NCBI RefSeq assembly: GCF_003008595.1
Contig: NZ_CP027669.1
Span: forward strand, 2,542,001-2,606,000
Direction of reading: 5' to 3'
From: Simplicispira suum
Lineage (GTDB): Bacteria; Pseudomonadota; Gammaproteobacteria; Burkholderiales; Burkholderiaceae_C
DNA length: 64,000 nt
Numbering within the stretch: the first letter of the stretch is position 1; each line of letters begins with the position of its first letter. Under the pieces are notes generated by a model. It saw nothing but the letters and a program-made list of their open reading frames with translations. It had not been told where the DNA came from and did no database searches. The position numbers were made by a program, and so were the translations under genes. This document shows, one piece after another, positions 26,930 to 34,837 of this stretch.

Positions 26930-28807
26930 TCAGAACGTAAAGCCCAGCCGCAGATGCAGACGCAGCTGCCTGGCCTGCACGCCATAGGCCAGGTCGGCCT
27001 GCAGAGGGCCGACCGGGCTGCGCCAGCGCAGGCCTGCACCCACGCCGACGCGTGCGTGCAGGTCGGCCACGCGGTCCGCGACAGCGCCTACGTCGACGAA
27101 CACGGCGCTTTCAAAGTCGCTCACCGTGCCGCCAAAGACGAGCGGGAGCTGCCATTCGGCGCTGGCCACGGCAAGGTAGCGCCCACCGTAGAGTTGCTTG
27201 TTTTCGGTGCGCGCGCCAATCGAGCGCAGGCTGTAGCCGCGTACCGTCGTGTCACCACCGGTGAGAAAGAGCTGCGTCACGGGAATCTGCGCACCGGCCC
27301 TGGCCAATACTGCACCGAGTTCGCTGCGCAGCGCCACCCGCGCGCGGCGGCTGCTGCCATCGGGCGCTGTGACTTTGCCCAGCGGCCTGAAATAGAGCCA
27401 GCGGGCAAGCGCGCGCACAAAGGGGTCGCGCTCAGGGCGCAGCGTCATGCCCACGCCCAGCTCGGTTGCCACGCCCCAGCCGCTGGTCGGCGCAGTGTCG
27501 TTGTCGAAATAGCGGCCTGTCCAACCGGTATTCACACTCAGCGCCGTGCTGTCGGGTGGCGCCATCGCCCCCTGGCTGACCGCACTGTCGTACTGGAGGG
27601 CGTAGTTGCGGTCGATGTGGTCGGTGCTCTGGCTGCGGCCAAAGCGCAGCCGCGTGCCGTTGACCTCATAGTCGCCCGTGGTTTCGCGCTGCAGTTGCGC
27701 GCCGGCCACCCAGCGCCAGCCATTGGCGCCCGGCAGCGCCGTCCACTCGGTGCCGATGCGCTTGGCCTTGTTGTCGAATGAGAGCTTGGACAGCGCCCGC
27801 CAGCCGAGCCAGGGAAGGCGGTTGTGGGTGTGGTCCAGCGACAGGCGCAGGCCGCTGTCGGTAGAAACGCCGATACCGAAAACAGCCTTTTGCAGCGGAG
27901 CTTCGCGCACCTGTGCGGTGATGGGCGCGGCGTCCGCAGGTTCGGCATCCGGCGCCAGCGTGAGGAACACCGCGTCGAAGTAGCCACTGCTGGCCAGGCG
28001 CTGCTGCGCGTCGAGCAATTCGCCTTCGTCGTACTCGCCCCCGGTGGGCAGGCGCGCGATGTGCTTGATGCCTTCGGCGTCGTAGCGCTCCATGCCTTTC
28101 AGGTGCAGCGGCCCGAACCGGTAGGCCGGCCCCGAATCGAAGGTGGCTGAAAGCGCGGCCTGGTGCGTGTCGGCGTCGATTTCAGCGCGGCTGTTGGAAA
28201 TGCTGGCCGTGGGGTAACGCTGCTTTTGCAGTGCGCGCAGGGCGCCTTTCTTGGCGTCGTCCCACGCTTCCTGGGTGAAGGGCTGACCCGGTGACAGCGT
28301 CCACGCTGCGCGCGCGCGGGCTTCCTGGCGCGTGGTGGTCTGGCCGGCATGGCCTTGCTCGATGTCGCCATGGAATTCCAGATCCAGGCTCTCGACATGG
28401 GTGCGCTCTCCTGGGTCGATGGTGACCACCACGGCGCGCGGGGCTCTGGCGGCGTCGGGCGTCTCGGTCAGATCGATCTGGATGTCCGGGCTGAAGTAGC
28501 CCAGCGTAGCGAGCAACTCGCGCGCGTTGGCGTCGGCCGCGCCCAGCAGGCGCGAAAGCTCGCGTTCCTGCAGGTCGGAGAATGCGCGGAAGCGCTGCAG
28601 TTCGAGGTGTTTCTCCAGGTAGTCGCGCACATCCTCGGGTGCGCGCACCTGCAAGGTAAAGGCCACTGCGCCGTTGCTCAGAGCGGCATTGGCGGGGGAT
28701 TCGTCCTTTTTGGGCGAAAGCAGGCCGCAGCCGGAGAGGGTGCAGGCAAACACTAGCGAGAAGAGCCATGCCAGCCGCCTGGCGCTGGCCGCGCAAGAAT
28801 GGGGCAT
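26930..28807 (-). CDS. tamA: TamA, outer-membrane BamA-family protein with lipobox
   Basis: 625 residues. The signal FSLVFACTLSGCGLLSP has a lipobox-like LSGC, unusual for an Omp85 barrel. Then come POTRA domains (about 50-290: FTLQVRAPEDVRDYLEKHL, SGPAYRFGPLHLKGMERYD) and a C-terminal 16-strand barrel with the conserved loop-6 motif region FLTGGDTTVRGYSLRSIG and the terminal Phe (LHLRLGFTF). TamA assembles autotransporters and other outer-membrane proteins with TamB, encoded directly downstream. Met 28807 was chosen since it begins the signal; a longer frame reaches into the neighbouring gene. Confidence 0.88.
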   Translation of the reverse strand: MPHSCAASARRLAWLFSLVFACTLSGCGLLSPKKDESPANAALSNGAVAFTLQVRAPEDVRDYLEKHLELQRFRAFSDLQERELSRLLGAADANARELLATLGYFSPDIQIDLTETPDAARAPRAVVVTIDPGERTHVESLDLEFHGDIEQGHAGQTTTRQEARARAAWTLSPGQPFTQEAWDDAKKGALRALQKQRYPTASISNSRAEIDADTHQAALSATFDSGPAYRFGPLHLKGMERYDAEGIKHIARLPTGGEYDEGELLDAQQRLASSGYFDAVFLTLAPDAEPADAAPITAQVREAPLQKAVFGIGVSTDSGLRLSLDHTHNRLPWLGWRALSKLSFDNKAKRIGTEWTALPGANGWRWVAGAQLQRETTGDYEVNGTRLRFGRSQSTDHIDRNYALQYDSAVSQGAMAPPDSTALSVNTGWTGRYFDNDTAPTSGWGVATELGVGMTLRPERDPFVRALARWLYFRPLGKVTAPDGSSRRARVALRSELGAVLARAGAQIPVTQLFLTGGDTTVRGYSLRSIGARTENKQLYGGRYLAVASAEWQLPLVFGGTVSDFESAVFVDVGAVADRVADLHARVGVGAGLRWRSPVGPLQADLAYGVQARQLRLHLRLGFTF

Positions 28808-28811
28808 GCGG

Positions 28812-29999
28812 CTATTTTGACAGCAGCCGCATGGTCTCTTCGAGGCCTTTGAGTGACAAAGGGAACATGCGGTTGCTGGTGAGCTGCTGAATGATGCTGA
28901 TGCTCTGCCGGTATTGCCACACGCCCTGGGGTTCTGGGTTGATCCAGGCAAACTTGGGAAAGGCGTGCGTGAGCCGCTGGATCCACTCGGCGCCCGCTTC
29001 CTCGTTGTTGTATTCCACGCTGCCGCCGGGCTGCAGGATTTCGTACGGGCTCATCGTGGCGTCGCCGACAAAGATCAACTTGTAGTCCTTGTTGTACTTG
29101 CGAATGATGTCCCAGGTCGGGAATTTTTCGGCAAAGCGGCGGCGGTTGTTCTTCCACATGAAGTCGTAGACGCAGTTGTGGAAGTAATAGAACTCCAGGT
29201 GCTTGAATTCGGTCTTGACGGCGCTGAACAGTTCTTCCACCCGTTGGATGTGTTCGTCCATGGTGCCGCCCACGTCCATCAGCAGCAGTACCTTCACGTT
29301 GTTGTGCCGCTCGGGCACCATCTTGATGTCCAGGTACCCGGCGTTGGCCGCCGTGCTGCGGATGGTGTCGGGCAGGTCGAGTTCCAGCTCATGCCCCTCG
29401 CGGGCGAACTTGCGCAGCCGCCGCAGCGCCACCTTGATGTTGCGCGTGCCCAGTTCCTGCTGATCGTCGTAGTCGCGGTAGGCGCGCTGCTCCCACACTT
29501 TCACCGCGCTCTTGTTCTTGCCAGCGCCGCCGATGCGGATGCCCTGCGGGTTGTAGCCACCGTGGCCAAAGGGGCTGGTGCCGCCGGTGCCAATCCATTT
29601 GCTGCCGCCTTCGTGGCGCTCCTTTTGCTCTTCGAGGCGCTTTTTCAGCGTCTCCATGAGCTCATCCCAGCCCATCTTCTCGATGGCGGCTTTTTGCTCG
29701 GGCGTGAGTTCGTTCTCCAGGATCTTGCGCAGCCAGTCGGCGGGCACTTCCTTGGTGAAATCGGCCACCATTTCCACGCCCTTGAAGTAGGCGGCAAAGG
29801 CGCGGTCGAACTTGTCGTAGTGCTTTTCGTCCTTGACCAGCACCAGGCGCGAGAGGAAGTAGAAGTCGTCCAGGCTCCAGGCGCCTTCCGACTTCGGCCC
29901 GACCACGCCGGCTTCCAGCGCTTCGAGCAGGCTCAGGTATTCCTTGACCGAGACCGGCAACTTGGCGGAGCGCAGCGTGTAGAAGAAGTCAATGAGCAT
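28812..29999 (-). CDS. VWA-domain protein, CoxE/ViaA-like
   Basis: 395 residues. An N-terminal helical part (LIDFFYTLRSAKLPVSVKEY) is followed by a charged central region and a C-terminal von Willebrand A domain beginning VKVLLLMDVGGTMDEH. The metal-site motif DxSxS is DVGGT here, a relaxed form. The segment HGGYNPQGIRIGGAGKNKSAV is a family-typical Gly-rich loop. Such proteins pair with MoxR AAA+ ATPases as chaperone or metal-insertion machines; the MoxR gene lies just upstream in the same run, separated by an acetyltransferase gene. The ATG at 29999 directly follows a repeat copy. Confidence 0.85.
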   Translation of the reverse strand: MLIDFFYTLRSAKLPVSVKEYLSLLEALEAGVVGPKSEGAWSLDDFYFLSRLVLVKDEKHYDKFDRAFAAYFKGVEMVADFTKEVPADWLRKILENELTPEQKAAIEKMGWDELMETLKKRLEEQKERHEGGSKWIGTGGTSPFGHGGYNPQGIRIGGAGKNKSAVKVWEQRAYRDYDDQQELGTRNIKVALRRLRKFAREGHELELDLPDTIRSTAANAGYLDIKMVPERHNNVKVLLLMDVGGTMDEHIQRVEELFSAVKTEFKHLEFYYFHNCVYDFMWKNNRRRFAEKFPTWDIIRKYNKDYKLIFVGDATMSPYEILQPGGSVEYNNEEAGAEWIQRLTHAFPKFAWINPEPQGVWQYRQSISIIQQLTSNRMFPLSLKGLEETMRLLSK

Positions 30000-30008
30000 T
30001 TTTAAGTA

Positions 30009-30064
30009 TTTTCAGCCGCTAGCGCTTATGCAGATTGCGCATGCAGCTCTAAAAGAGATAGCAA
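30009..30064 (-). repeat. Double-hairpin repeat family A, copy 4 (encodes end of GNAT gene)
   Basis: Read on the minus strand: TTGCTATCTCTTTTAGAGCTG, then GCATAAGCGCTAGCGGCTGAAAAT. The reading frame of the acetyltransferase passes through the first arm and stops at TAA (30028-30026) inside it, so the last dozen residues come from the repeat. The repeat fills the space to the VWA gene start. Confidence 0.75.
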
Positions 30065-30628
30065 TTGCGCCCGTGCCTCGGGCCATTCGCCGGCGCGCAT
30101 GCTGTACATCACGGTGTCGCGGATGGTCCCGTCGCGGCGCAGTGCGTGGCCGCGGATGACGCCGTCTTTCCGGGCACCCAGGCGCTCGATGGCGCGTTGG
30201 CTGGCAAAGTTGAAGTTGTCGGTGCGCCAGCCCACGACCTTGCAACCGAGTTGGTCGAACGCGTTGCCCATCATCAGCAGCTTGCAGGTGGTGTTGACAT
30301 GGCTGCGCTGCACACTCTTGCGGTACCAGGTCCAGCCAATTTCCAGCCGTTTTACTGCCGGCAGGATGTCGTGGTAGCTGGTGCTGCCCAGGACCTCGCC
30401 CGATGCGTCGTCGCATACGGCGAACGCAAAACGGTTGCCGTCTGCGCGCATCTGCAGCGCGTTTTCGATGTAGGCACGGGTGTCTTGCGGCTCGGGCACC
30501 GAGGTGATGCGCAGCTTCCACAATTGCCCGTCGGCGGCAGCTGCGCGCAGGCCCTCTTCGTGCTCCTGGGCCAGGGGCTCCAGGCGCACGCCGTTTTGGC
30601 ACATCACCAGCGGTTGAACGAAACTCAT
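30026..30628 (-). CDS. GNAT acetyltransferase, RimJ/RimL type
   Basis: 200 residues. The segments VCDDASGEVLGSTSYHDI, RLEIGWTWYRKSVQRSHVN and GCKVVGWRTDNFNFASQRAIERLGA match the RimJ/RimL-like branch of GNAT enzymes (acetyl-CoA binding then Asn-x-x-Ser helix). It probably acetylates the N-terminus of a protein or a small amine; the substrate is unknown. The gene sits between the MoxR ATPase and VWA genes on the same strand, 16 nt after moxR, so it is in the same transcript. Its last residues (LLSLLELHAQSA) derive from a repeat copy, suggesting the original C-terminus was replaced. Confidence 0.82.
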   Translation of the reverse strand: MSFVQPLVMCQNGVRLEPLAQEHEEGLRAAAADGQLWKLRITSVPEPQDTRAYIENALQMRADGNRFAFAVCDDASGEVLGSTSYHDILPAVKRLEIGWTWYRKSVQRSHVNTTCKLLMMGNAFDQLGCKVVGWRTDNFNFASQRAIERLGARKDGVIRGHALRRDGTIRDTVMYSMRAGEWPEARAQLLSLLELHAQSA

Positions 30629-30644
30629 GGCCAGACTCCGGGAA

Positions 30645-31499
30645 TCAACGGTTCCGCTGGTTCATGAAGACCAGTTTCTCAAAAAGGCTCACGTCCTGCT
30701 CGTTCTTCAGTAGCGCGCCCACCAGCGGCGGCACCGCCACCTTGTTGTCCGCGCTTTGCAAAGCAGAAAGCGGAATATCTTCTGCTACCAGCAGCTTGAG
30801 CCAGTCGAGCAGCTCGCTGGTCGAAGGTTTTTTCTTCAAGCCCGGCAGGTTGCGCACGTCGTAGAACGTCTTCATCGCCGCCGTCAACAGCTCGCTCTTG
30901 AGCGTGGGGAAGTGCACCGCCACGATCTGGCGCATGGTGTCGGCTTCAGGGAATTTGATGTAGTGGAAGAAGCAGCGACGCAGGAACGCGTCGGGCAGCT
31001 CTTTCTCGTTGTTCGAAGTGATGAAGACCAGCGGACGGTGTTTGGCCTTGATGAGTTCGCGCGTTTCGTAGCAATAGAACTCCATGCGGTCGATCTCGCG
31101 CAGCAGGTCGTTCGGGAACTCGATGTCCGCTTTGTCGATTTCGTCAATCAGCAGCGCCACGGGCTCGTCGGCGGTGAATGCCTGCCACAGCACGCCCTGA
31201 ACGATGTAGTTGCGGATGTCCTTCACTTTGTCGCCGTTTTCGGCACCACCGAGCTGGCTGTCGCGTAGCCGGCTCACGGCGTCGTATTCGTACAGACCCT
31301 GCTGGGCTTTGGTGGTGGACTTGATGTGCCACTGCAAAAGTGGCATGCCCAGAGCCTGAGCCACTTCTTCGGCCAGCATGGTTTTTCCGGTGCCGGGCTC
31401 GCCCTTGACCAGCAAGGGGCGCTGCAGCGTGGCGGCCGCGTTCACGGCAAGCATCAGATCCTGGGTGGCGACGTAGTTTTGGGAACCTTGAAATTTCAT
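30645..31499 (-). CDS. MoxR-family AAA+ ATPase
   Basis: 284 residues. Walker A VKGEPGTGKTMLAEEVA, Walker B ALLIDEIDKADIEF, sensor 1 FITSNNEKELPDAFLRRCFF and arginine finger region are intact. MoxR proteins act with VWA partners to activate or assemble target enzymes; the VWA/CoxE gene is two genes downstream. Starts at 31505 (MSMKFQ) and 31499 (MKFQ) are both possible; I used the latter because family members usually begin MKFQGS. It is divergent from the cytochrome c4 gene, with about 100 bp between. Confidence 0.9.
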   Translation of the reverse strand: MKFQGSQNYVATQDLMLAVNAAATLQRPLLVKGEPGTGKTMLAEEVAQALGMPLLQWHIKSTTKAQQGLYEYDAVSRLRDSQLGGAENGDKVKDIRNYIVQGVLWQAFTADEPVALLIDEIDKADIEFPNDLLREIDRMEFYCYETRELIKAKHRPLVFITSNNEKELPDAFLRRCFFHYIKFPEADTMRQIVAVHFPTLKSELLTAAMKTFYDVRNLPGLKKKPSTSELLDWLKLLVAEDIPLSALQSADNKVAVPPLVGALLKNEQDVSLFEKLVFMNQRNR

Positions 31500-31543
31500 G
31501 GACATGTGCAAATGAGTTGACTATCGGGCTTGACAGCGCTGGC

Positions 31544-31549
31544 TATAAT
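31544..31549 (+). promoter_or_regulatory. Putative -10 box of the cytochrome c4 gene
   Basis: A perfect TATAAT lies 54 nt before the cytochrome c ATG in the MoxR/cytochrome divergent region. A TTGACA at 31530-31535 is only 8 nt upstream and too close to act as its -35; TTGACT at 31517-31522 is 21 nt away, longer than optimal. So the -10 is convincing by sequence, but the -35 is uncertain. Confidence 0.45.
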
Positions 31550-31602
31550 TGCCCGTTAAATTGGGCCCTGGGGGCGGAACTTCATACGATTGTGCGCGCA
31601 AA

Positions 31603-32271
31603 ATGAACAAGACGTTAACGACGATATTGGCCCTGGCTGTCGCTCTGGGGACGGCGGCGGTTGCTCAGGCCGAAGAACTGAAGGGCGACGTAAAGGCGGC
31701 CGAAGGCAAGATCGCGATGTGCATTGGTTGCCACGGCATCGTCGATTACAAGACTGCCTTTCCTGAGGTGTACCGGGTGCCCAAGATTGCTGGCCAGAAC
31801 GAAGCCTATCTCGCTGCGGCCTTGCATGAGTACGCCAAGGGCGAGCGACGCCACCCGAGCATGCGCGGCGTTGCCGAGTCGCTTTCCGACCAAGACATCG
31901 CCGATGTGGCCGCCTATTACGCGCAGCTTGGCGTAAGCGCCGATACAGCAGCTCCTGCCAAAGTGTCCAAAGAGCCCAGTACCTTGGTAGCGGGTCTGCT
32001 CGCAAAGGGTGCCTGTGTTTCCTGCCATGGCGACAATTTTTCCAAGGCGATTTCCCCTGCGTATCCCCAATTGGGAGGCCAGCACCCCGACTATTTGTAT
32101 GTTGCGCTCAAGGCCTACAAAGACAGTACGAACTTGTTCGTGCGCCGCGACAACTCCATCATGGCCGGCATGGCCGCGCAGTTCAGCAACAAGGAACTCA
32201 AGGCGATTGCGGACTACATTGGCTCGCTCGATGGTGGTTTGAAGACTGTGCCGCAATCGCATTTTCGCTGA
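31603..32271 (+). CDS. Diheme cytochrome c, c4 family
   Basis: 222 residues. A Sec signal (TLTTILALAVALGTAAVAQA, cleavage after AQA) sends it to the periplasm. Two heme c sites, CIGCH at about residue 40 and CVSCH at about 140, lie in two similar domains, with Met ligands expected in SMRGVAESLSDQDIADVAAYYA and IMAGMAAQFSNKELKAIADY, the c4 arrangement. It probably carries electrons to a terminal oxidase. A strong intrinsic terminator follows the stop. Confidence 0.92.
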   Translation: MNKTLTTILALAVALGTAAVAQAEELKGDVKAAEGKIAMCIGCHGIVDYKTAFPEVYRVPKIAGQNEAYLAAALHEYAKGERRHPSMRGVAESLSDQDIADVAAYYAQLGVSADTAAPAKVSKEPSTLVAGLLAKGACVSCHGDNFSKAISPAYPQLGGQHPDYLYVALKAYKDSTNLFVRRDNSIMAGMAAQFSNKELKAIADYIGSLDGGLKTVPQSHFR

Positions 32272-32297
32272 TTCAAGGCGCAATGCGGTCTGCTTAG

Positions 32298-32323
32298 AAA
32301 CCCGCCGCCAGGCGGGTTTTTTT
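32298..32323 (+). terminator. Intrinsic terminator of the cytochrome c4 gene
   Basis: AAACCCGCC and GGCGGGTTT pair perfectly around the loop GCCA, followed by a run of T to 32323. It begins 27 nt after the cytochrome c stop. Confidence 0.93.
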
Positions 32324-32341
32324 GTGACCGATATTTGAGAA

Positions 32342-32396
32342 AAATTCGCCTGTAGGGCTTTATTGGCAAGCGTTTGCAGCTATAAATATTGGAGCA
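32342..32396 (-). repeat. Double-hairpin repeat family A, copy 5
   Basis: Read on the minus strand: TGCTCCAATATTTATAGCTGC, then AACGCTTGCCAATAAAGC, CCTACAGGC and ATTTTT. Both hairpins are imperfect. It starts right after the stop of the DUF1841 gene. Confidence 0.6.
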
Positions 32397-32831
32397 TTAA
32401 TTGCGCGTAGCGCGCCGCTGCACCCGCTCCACGTACGCCTCGCCGTCGGGTGGCTTTCCCGAGCGCTGGCTCTCCCACAGCATCTCGCCCAGGCACTCCA
32501 TGGCCACATGGTGGGCGTCGTGCAGCGAATCGAGGCGGTGCGCCAGCAGTTCCACTGCCTGGCGGATACCGCGCGGCTGGTCGATGCTGCATTGCTCGCT
32601 GACCGACAAGTGCATCGAGAGATGCAAGAACGGATTGCTGCGCTCCGGCGTGTCGTCGTAATTGCGCGCCACGGCGGCGTCGGCGTCCTGCAGATCGGCG
32701 TGGTACTCGGGGTGCTCGGCAATCCACAGGCTGGCCAGGGTTTCGATGGCTTCCATCGGCGCCTGCGCAGCGGTCTTGGCATGTACGCCGCACAGAAAGC
32801 GGCGCACGTCGGCTTGGGTCGGGTTGAACAT
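32397..32831 (-). CDS. DUF1841 family protein
   Basis: 144 residues. MFNPTQADVRRFLCGVHAK at the start, IAEHPEYHADLQD and NPFLHLSMHLSVSEQCSIDQP in the middle, and AMECLGEMLWESQRSGKPPD near the end match DUF1841, a betaproteobacterial and gammaproteobacterial family of unknown function. The conserved His residues (SMHL, HHVAMECLGEM) could bind a metal, which is speculation. Met 32831 was chosen because family members begin MFNPT; a longer frame starts at 32903. No operon partners. Confidence 0.85.
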   Translation of the reverse strand: MFNPTQADVRRFLCGVHAKTAAQAPMEAIETLASLWIAEHPEYHADLQDADAAVARNYDDTPERSNPFLHLSMHLSVSEQCSIDQPRGIRQAVELLAHRLDSLHDAHHVAMECLGEMLWESQRSGKPPDGEAYVERVQRRATRN

Positions 32832-33028
32832 GCCTGCATTGTCCCGCAGGCGGAACGGCCGCGCAGCAGCCATGATTTCCGCTGAATCATGAATGCCGTT
32901 CATGTCCTGCGATGCTGAAAGATCATTAGGCGTAGGGTGAGTGACGGCCTAGGATGAATTGCTGCAGGGCGGTTGCACCTGAGCGTGCGCAAGTCCAATA
33001 ACTGAAGTGGAATACCCAATAAAGTCCG

Positions 33029-33793
33029 ATGAAATCTCGCTACGTTATATCGTCAGAAGACGCCAATCCTTATTCTCCAGCCAACCATACAGGTACCAGC
33101 AACCAGCGTGTGATAAGCCGGGAGACGGTGGGGGCCAAATATGTCGAAGTGCTGATAGGCACCATTGAGAAAGGCCATGGCGCACTTCGGCATCTGCACC
33201 CGAACCTGGAGCAGGCCTCGTACCTGCTGCAAGGAGAGGGGCTGGCCGAATTCAATGGCGTAGAAGAGATGGCCAGGCCCGGCCGTTGGATGTTGACGCC
33301 CGAAGGTGCGCCCCATCGTTTCACCGTGACCAGCGAGATCCCTGTCAAGGTGCTCGTGGTCTATGCACCACCTTATGCGGAGAACCCCAGGGCTGCGGTC
33401 AACTGCGAAGACGCGCCTGCTGCGCTTGACGAAGCGGGACTGGGCGTACGAGACGACGCCTTGCGAAACGCCAGCAAGCCATTCGCACCCAAGCATTCCG
33501 ACGGTGTCCATTTTTCCTATGCCTTGGACTTGCCTGAAGGCACAGCCAGGCACATGGCTATCTTCGACGCCCGCTTTGACAGCGGGGCAAGGGTATCGAG
33601 CCATACGCTCGAAAAAATGGAGCAGGTCATTTTTCTTCGCAAAGGTTCTCTGGCGGGATCTATTGCGGGAGATGAATTTCAGGCTCGGGAGGGCGATTGG
33701 ATATTCTTTCCAGACGGCGCCCCCCATGAATATTCGGTTTCATCAGCAAATGGAGCCGAGGCTTTTGTCATCCACGCATTTTCATTCCATTAA
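33029..33793 (+). CDS. Bicupin protein of unknown substrate
   Basis: 254 residues with two cupin domains. The first (about 40-110) has HLHPNLEQASYLLQGEGLAEF and PGRWMLTPEGAPHRF; the second (about 170-250) has ARVSSHTLEKMEQVIFLRKG and REGDWIFFPDGAPHEYSV. His and Glu residues in both could bind a metal. Bicupins include ureidoglycine aminohydrolase (AllE), dioxygenases and isomerases; none of these can be preferred from sequence. The next genes, a Bug-type solute receptor 12 nt downstream and an MDR oxidoreductase, suggest an uptake-and-degradation unit for a small organic acid. Confidence 0.72.
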   Translation: MKSRYVISSEDANPYSPANHTGTSNQRVISRETVGAKYVEVLIGTIEKGHGALRHLHPNLEQASYLLQGEGLAEFNGVEEMARPGRWMLTPEGAPHRFTVTSEIPVKVLVVYAPPYAENPRAAVNCEDAPAALDEAGLGVRDDALRNASKPFAPKHSDGVHFSYALDLPEGTARHMAIFDARFDSGARVSSHTLEKMEQVIFLRKGSLAGSIAGDEFQAREGDWIFFPDGAPHEYSVSSANGAEAFVIHAFSFH

Positions 33794-33805
33794 CAAGGAA
33801 AAATC

Positions 33806-34804
33806 ATGACTTCATTTGCTTCAACGGTTCGCACCGCCCGCAGAAACTTTGTTCTGGCCGGCATTTCCATCGCTGCCATGGGTTTTTCGGTCGCACAGGC
33901 CGCCGACTATCCCACCAAGCCGATCAAGCTCATCGTGCCCTTCACCGCCGGCAGCGGCACCGACCTCATTGCACGGGTGATCTCGGCGGGCCTGCAAGAG
34001 AGTCTCAAAACCCCTGTGGTGGTGGACAACCTGCCCGGAGCATCCGGCCAGATCGCAGCCTCTGCCGCAGCCAAGGCCAAGCCCGATGGCTACAGCATTT
34101 TCTTCACCACCAACACCACACAGGCGGCCAACCCCTCGCTGTTCAAGTCCCTCCCTTACGACCCCATCAAGGACTTTGCCCCCATCACGCTGATCAGCGA
34201 GACGCCGTTTTTGCTTCTGGTGCGCAAAGACATGCCGGTCAAGAACGTCAAGGAACTCGTGGCCTGGCTCAAGGCCAATCCGGCTGAAGCGGCCTATGGC
34301 TACGGGAACAGCACGGGACAAGTCTCCGGCGCAGCGGTGATGAAGGCGGTGGGGGTGAACGCCATTGCGGTGCCCTACAAGGGCACGCCAGCGGCTGCGG
34401 CCGACGTGATCGGAGGGCGCTTGGCGTTCATGTTCATCGATACCGCTGCCGCACAGGCCTTCATGGGCCCCGCCGGACAATTGCGCCCGCTGGCCATTAC
34501 CTCGGCGGCGCGCAGCCCGCTGGCTCCCGATGTGCCTACGCTGTTTGAGGCCACGGGCGTGGAGGGGCTGGACCTGGTGTCCTGGTTGGCGGTCTACGCG
34601 CCTGCAGGCACCCCGGCAGAAATCATTGCCACGCTCAAGACGGCGATCCATCAGACCACCTCGTCGCCAGAGTTTGCCGAGCGGATCAAGAATTTGTCGA
34701 GCGACCTCAAGAACTCCTCGCCGGAAGAACTCGGCGCCTATACCAAGGCTTCGATCGAGAGCTGGAGAACCAAAATCAAGGCGGCCGGGATCCAGCCGCA
34801 GTAA
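33806..34804 (+). CDS. Bug/TctC family periplasmic solute receptor
   Basis: 332 residues. A signal peptide (NFVLAGISIAAMGFSVAQAAD) is followed by the family start YPTKPIKLIVPFTAGSGTDLIAR, VVVDNLPGASGQIAA, and FFTTNTTQAANPSL. These receptors bind carboxylates or similar compounds, classically for tripartite tricarboxylate transporters, but in Burkholderiales most are orphans without TctAB, as here. It lies between the bicupin and oxidoreductase genes and is likely cotranscribed with them. Confidence 0.9.
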   Translation: MTSFASTVRTARRNFVLAGISIAAMGFSVAQAADYPTKPIKLIVPFTAGSGTDLIARVISAGLQESLKTPVVVDNLPGASGQIAASAAAKAKPDGYSIFFTTNTTQAANPSLFKSLPYDPIKDFAPITLISETPFLLLVRKDMPVKNVKELVAWLKANPAEAAYGYGNSTGQVSGAAVMKAVGVNAIAVPYKGTPAAAADVIGGRLAFMFIDTAAAQAFMGPAGQLRPLAITSAARSPLAPDVPTLFEATGVEGLDLVSWLAVYAPAGTPAEIIATLKTAIHQTTSSPEFAERIKNLSSDLKNSSPEELGAYTKASIESWRTKIKAAGIQPQ

Positions 34805-34837
34805 GTTTTTGGTCTGTCCCGTTCGAAGAAAATCTGT

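Noticed and set aside
31530..31549. TTGACA and TATAAT as a complete promoter
   Set aside because: Only 8 nt separate the hexamers, so they cannot work as a -35/-10 pair; the -10 alone was listed.
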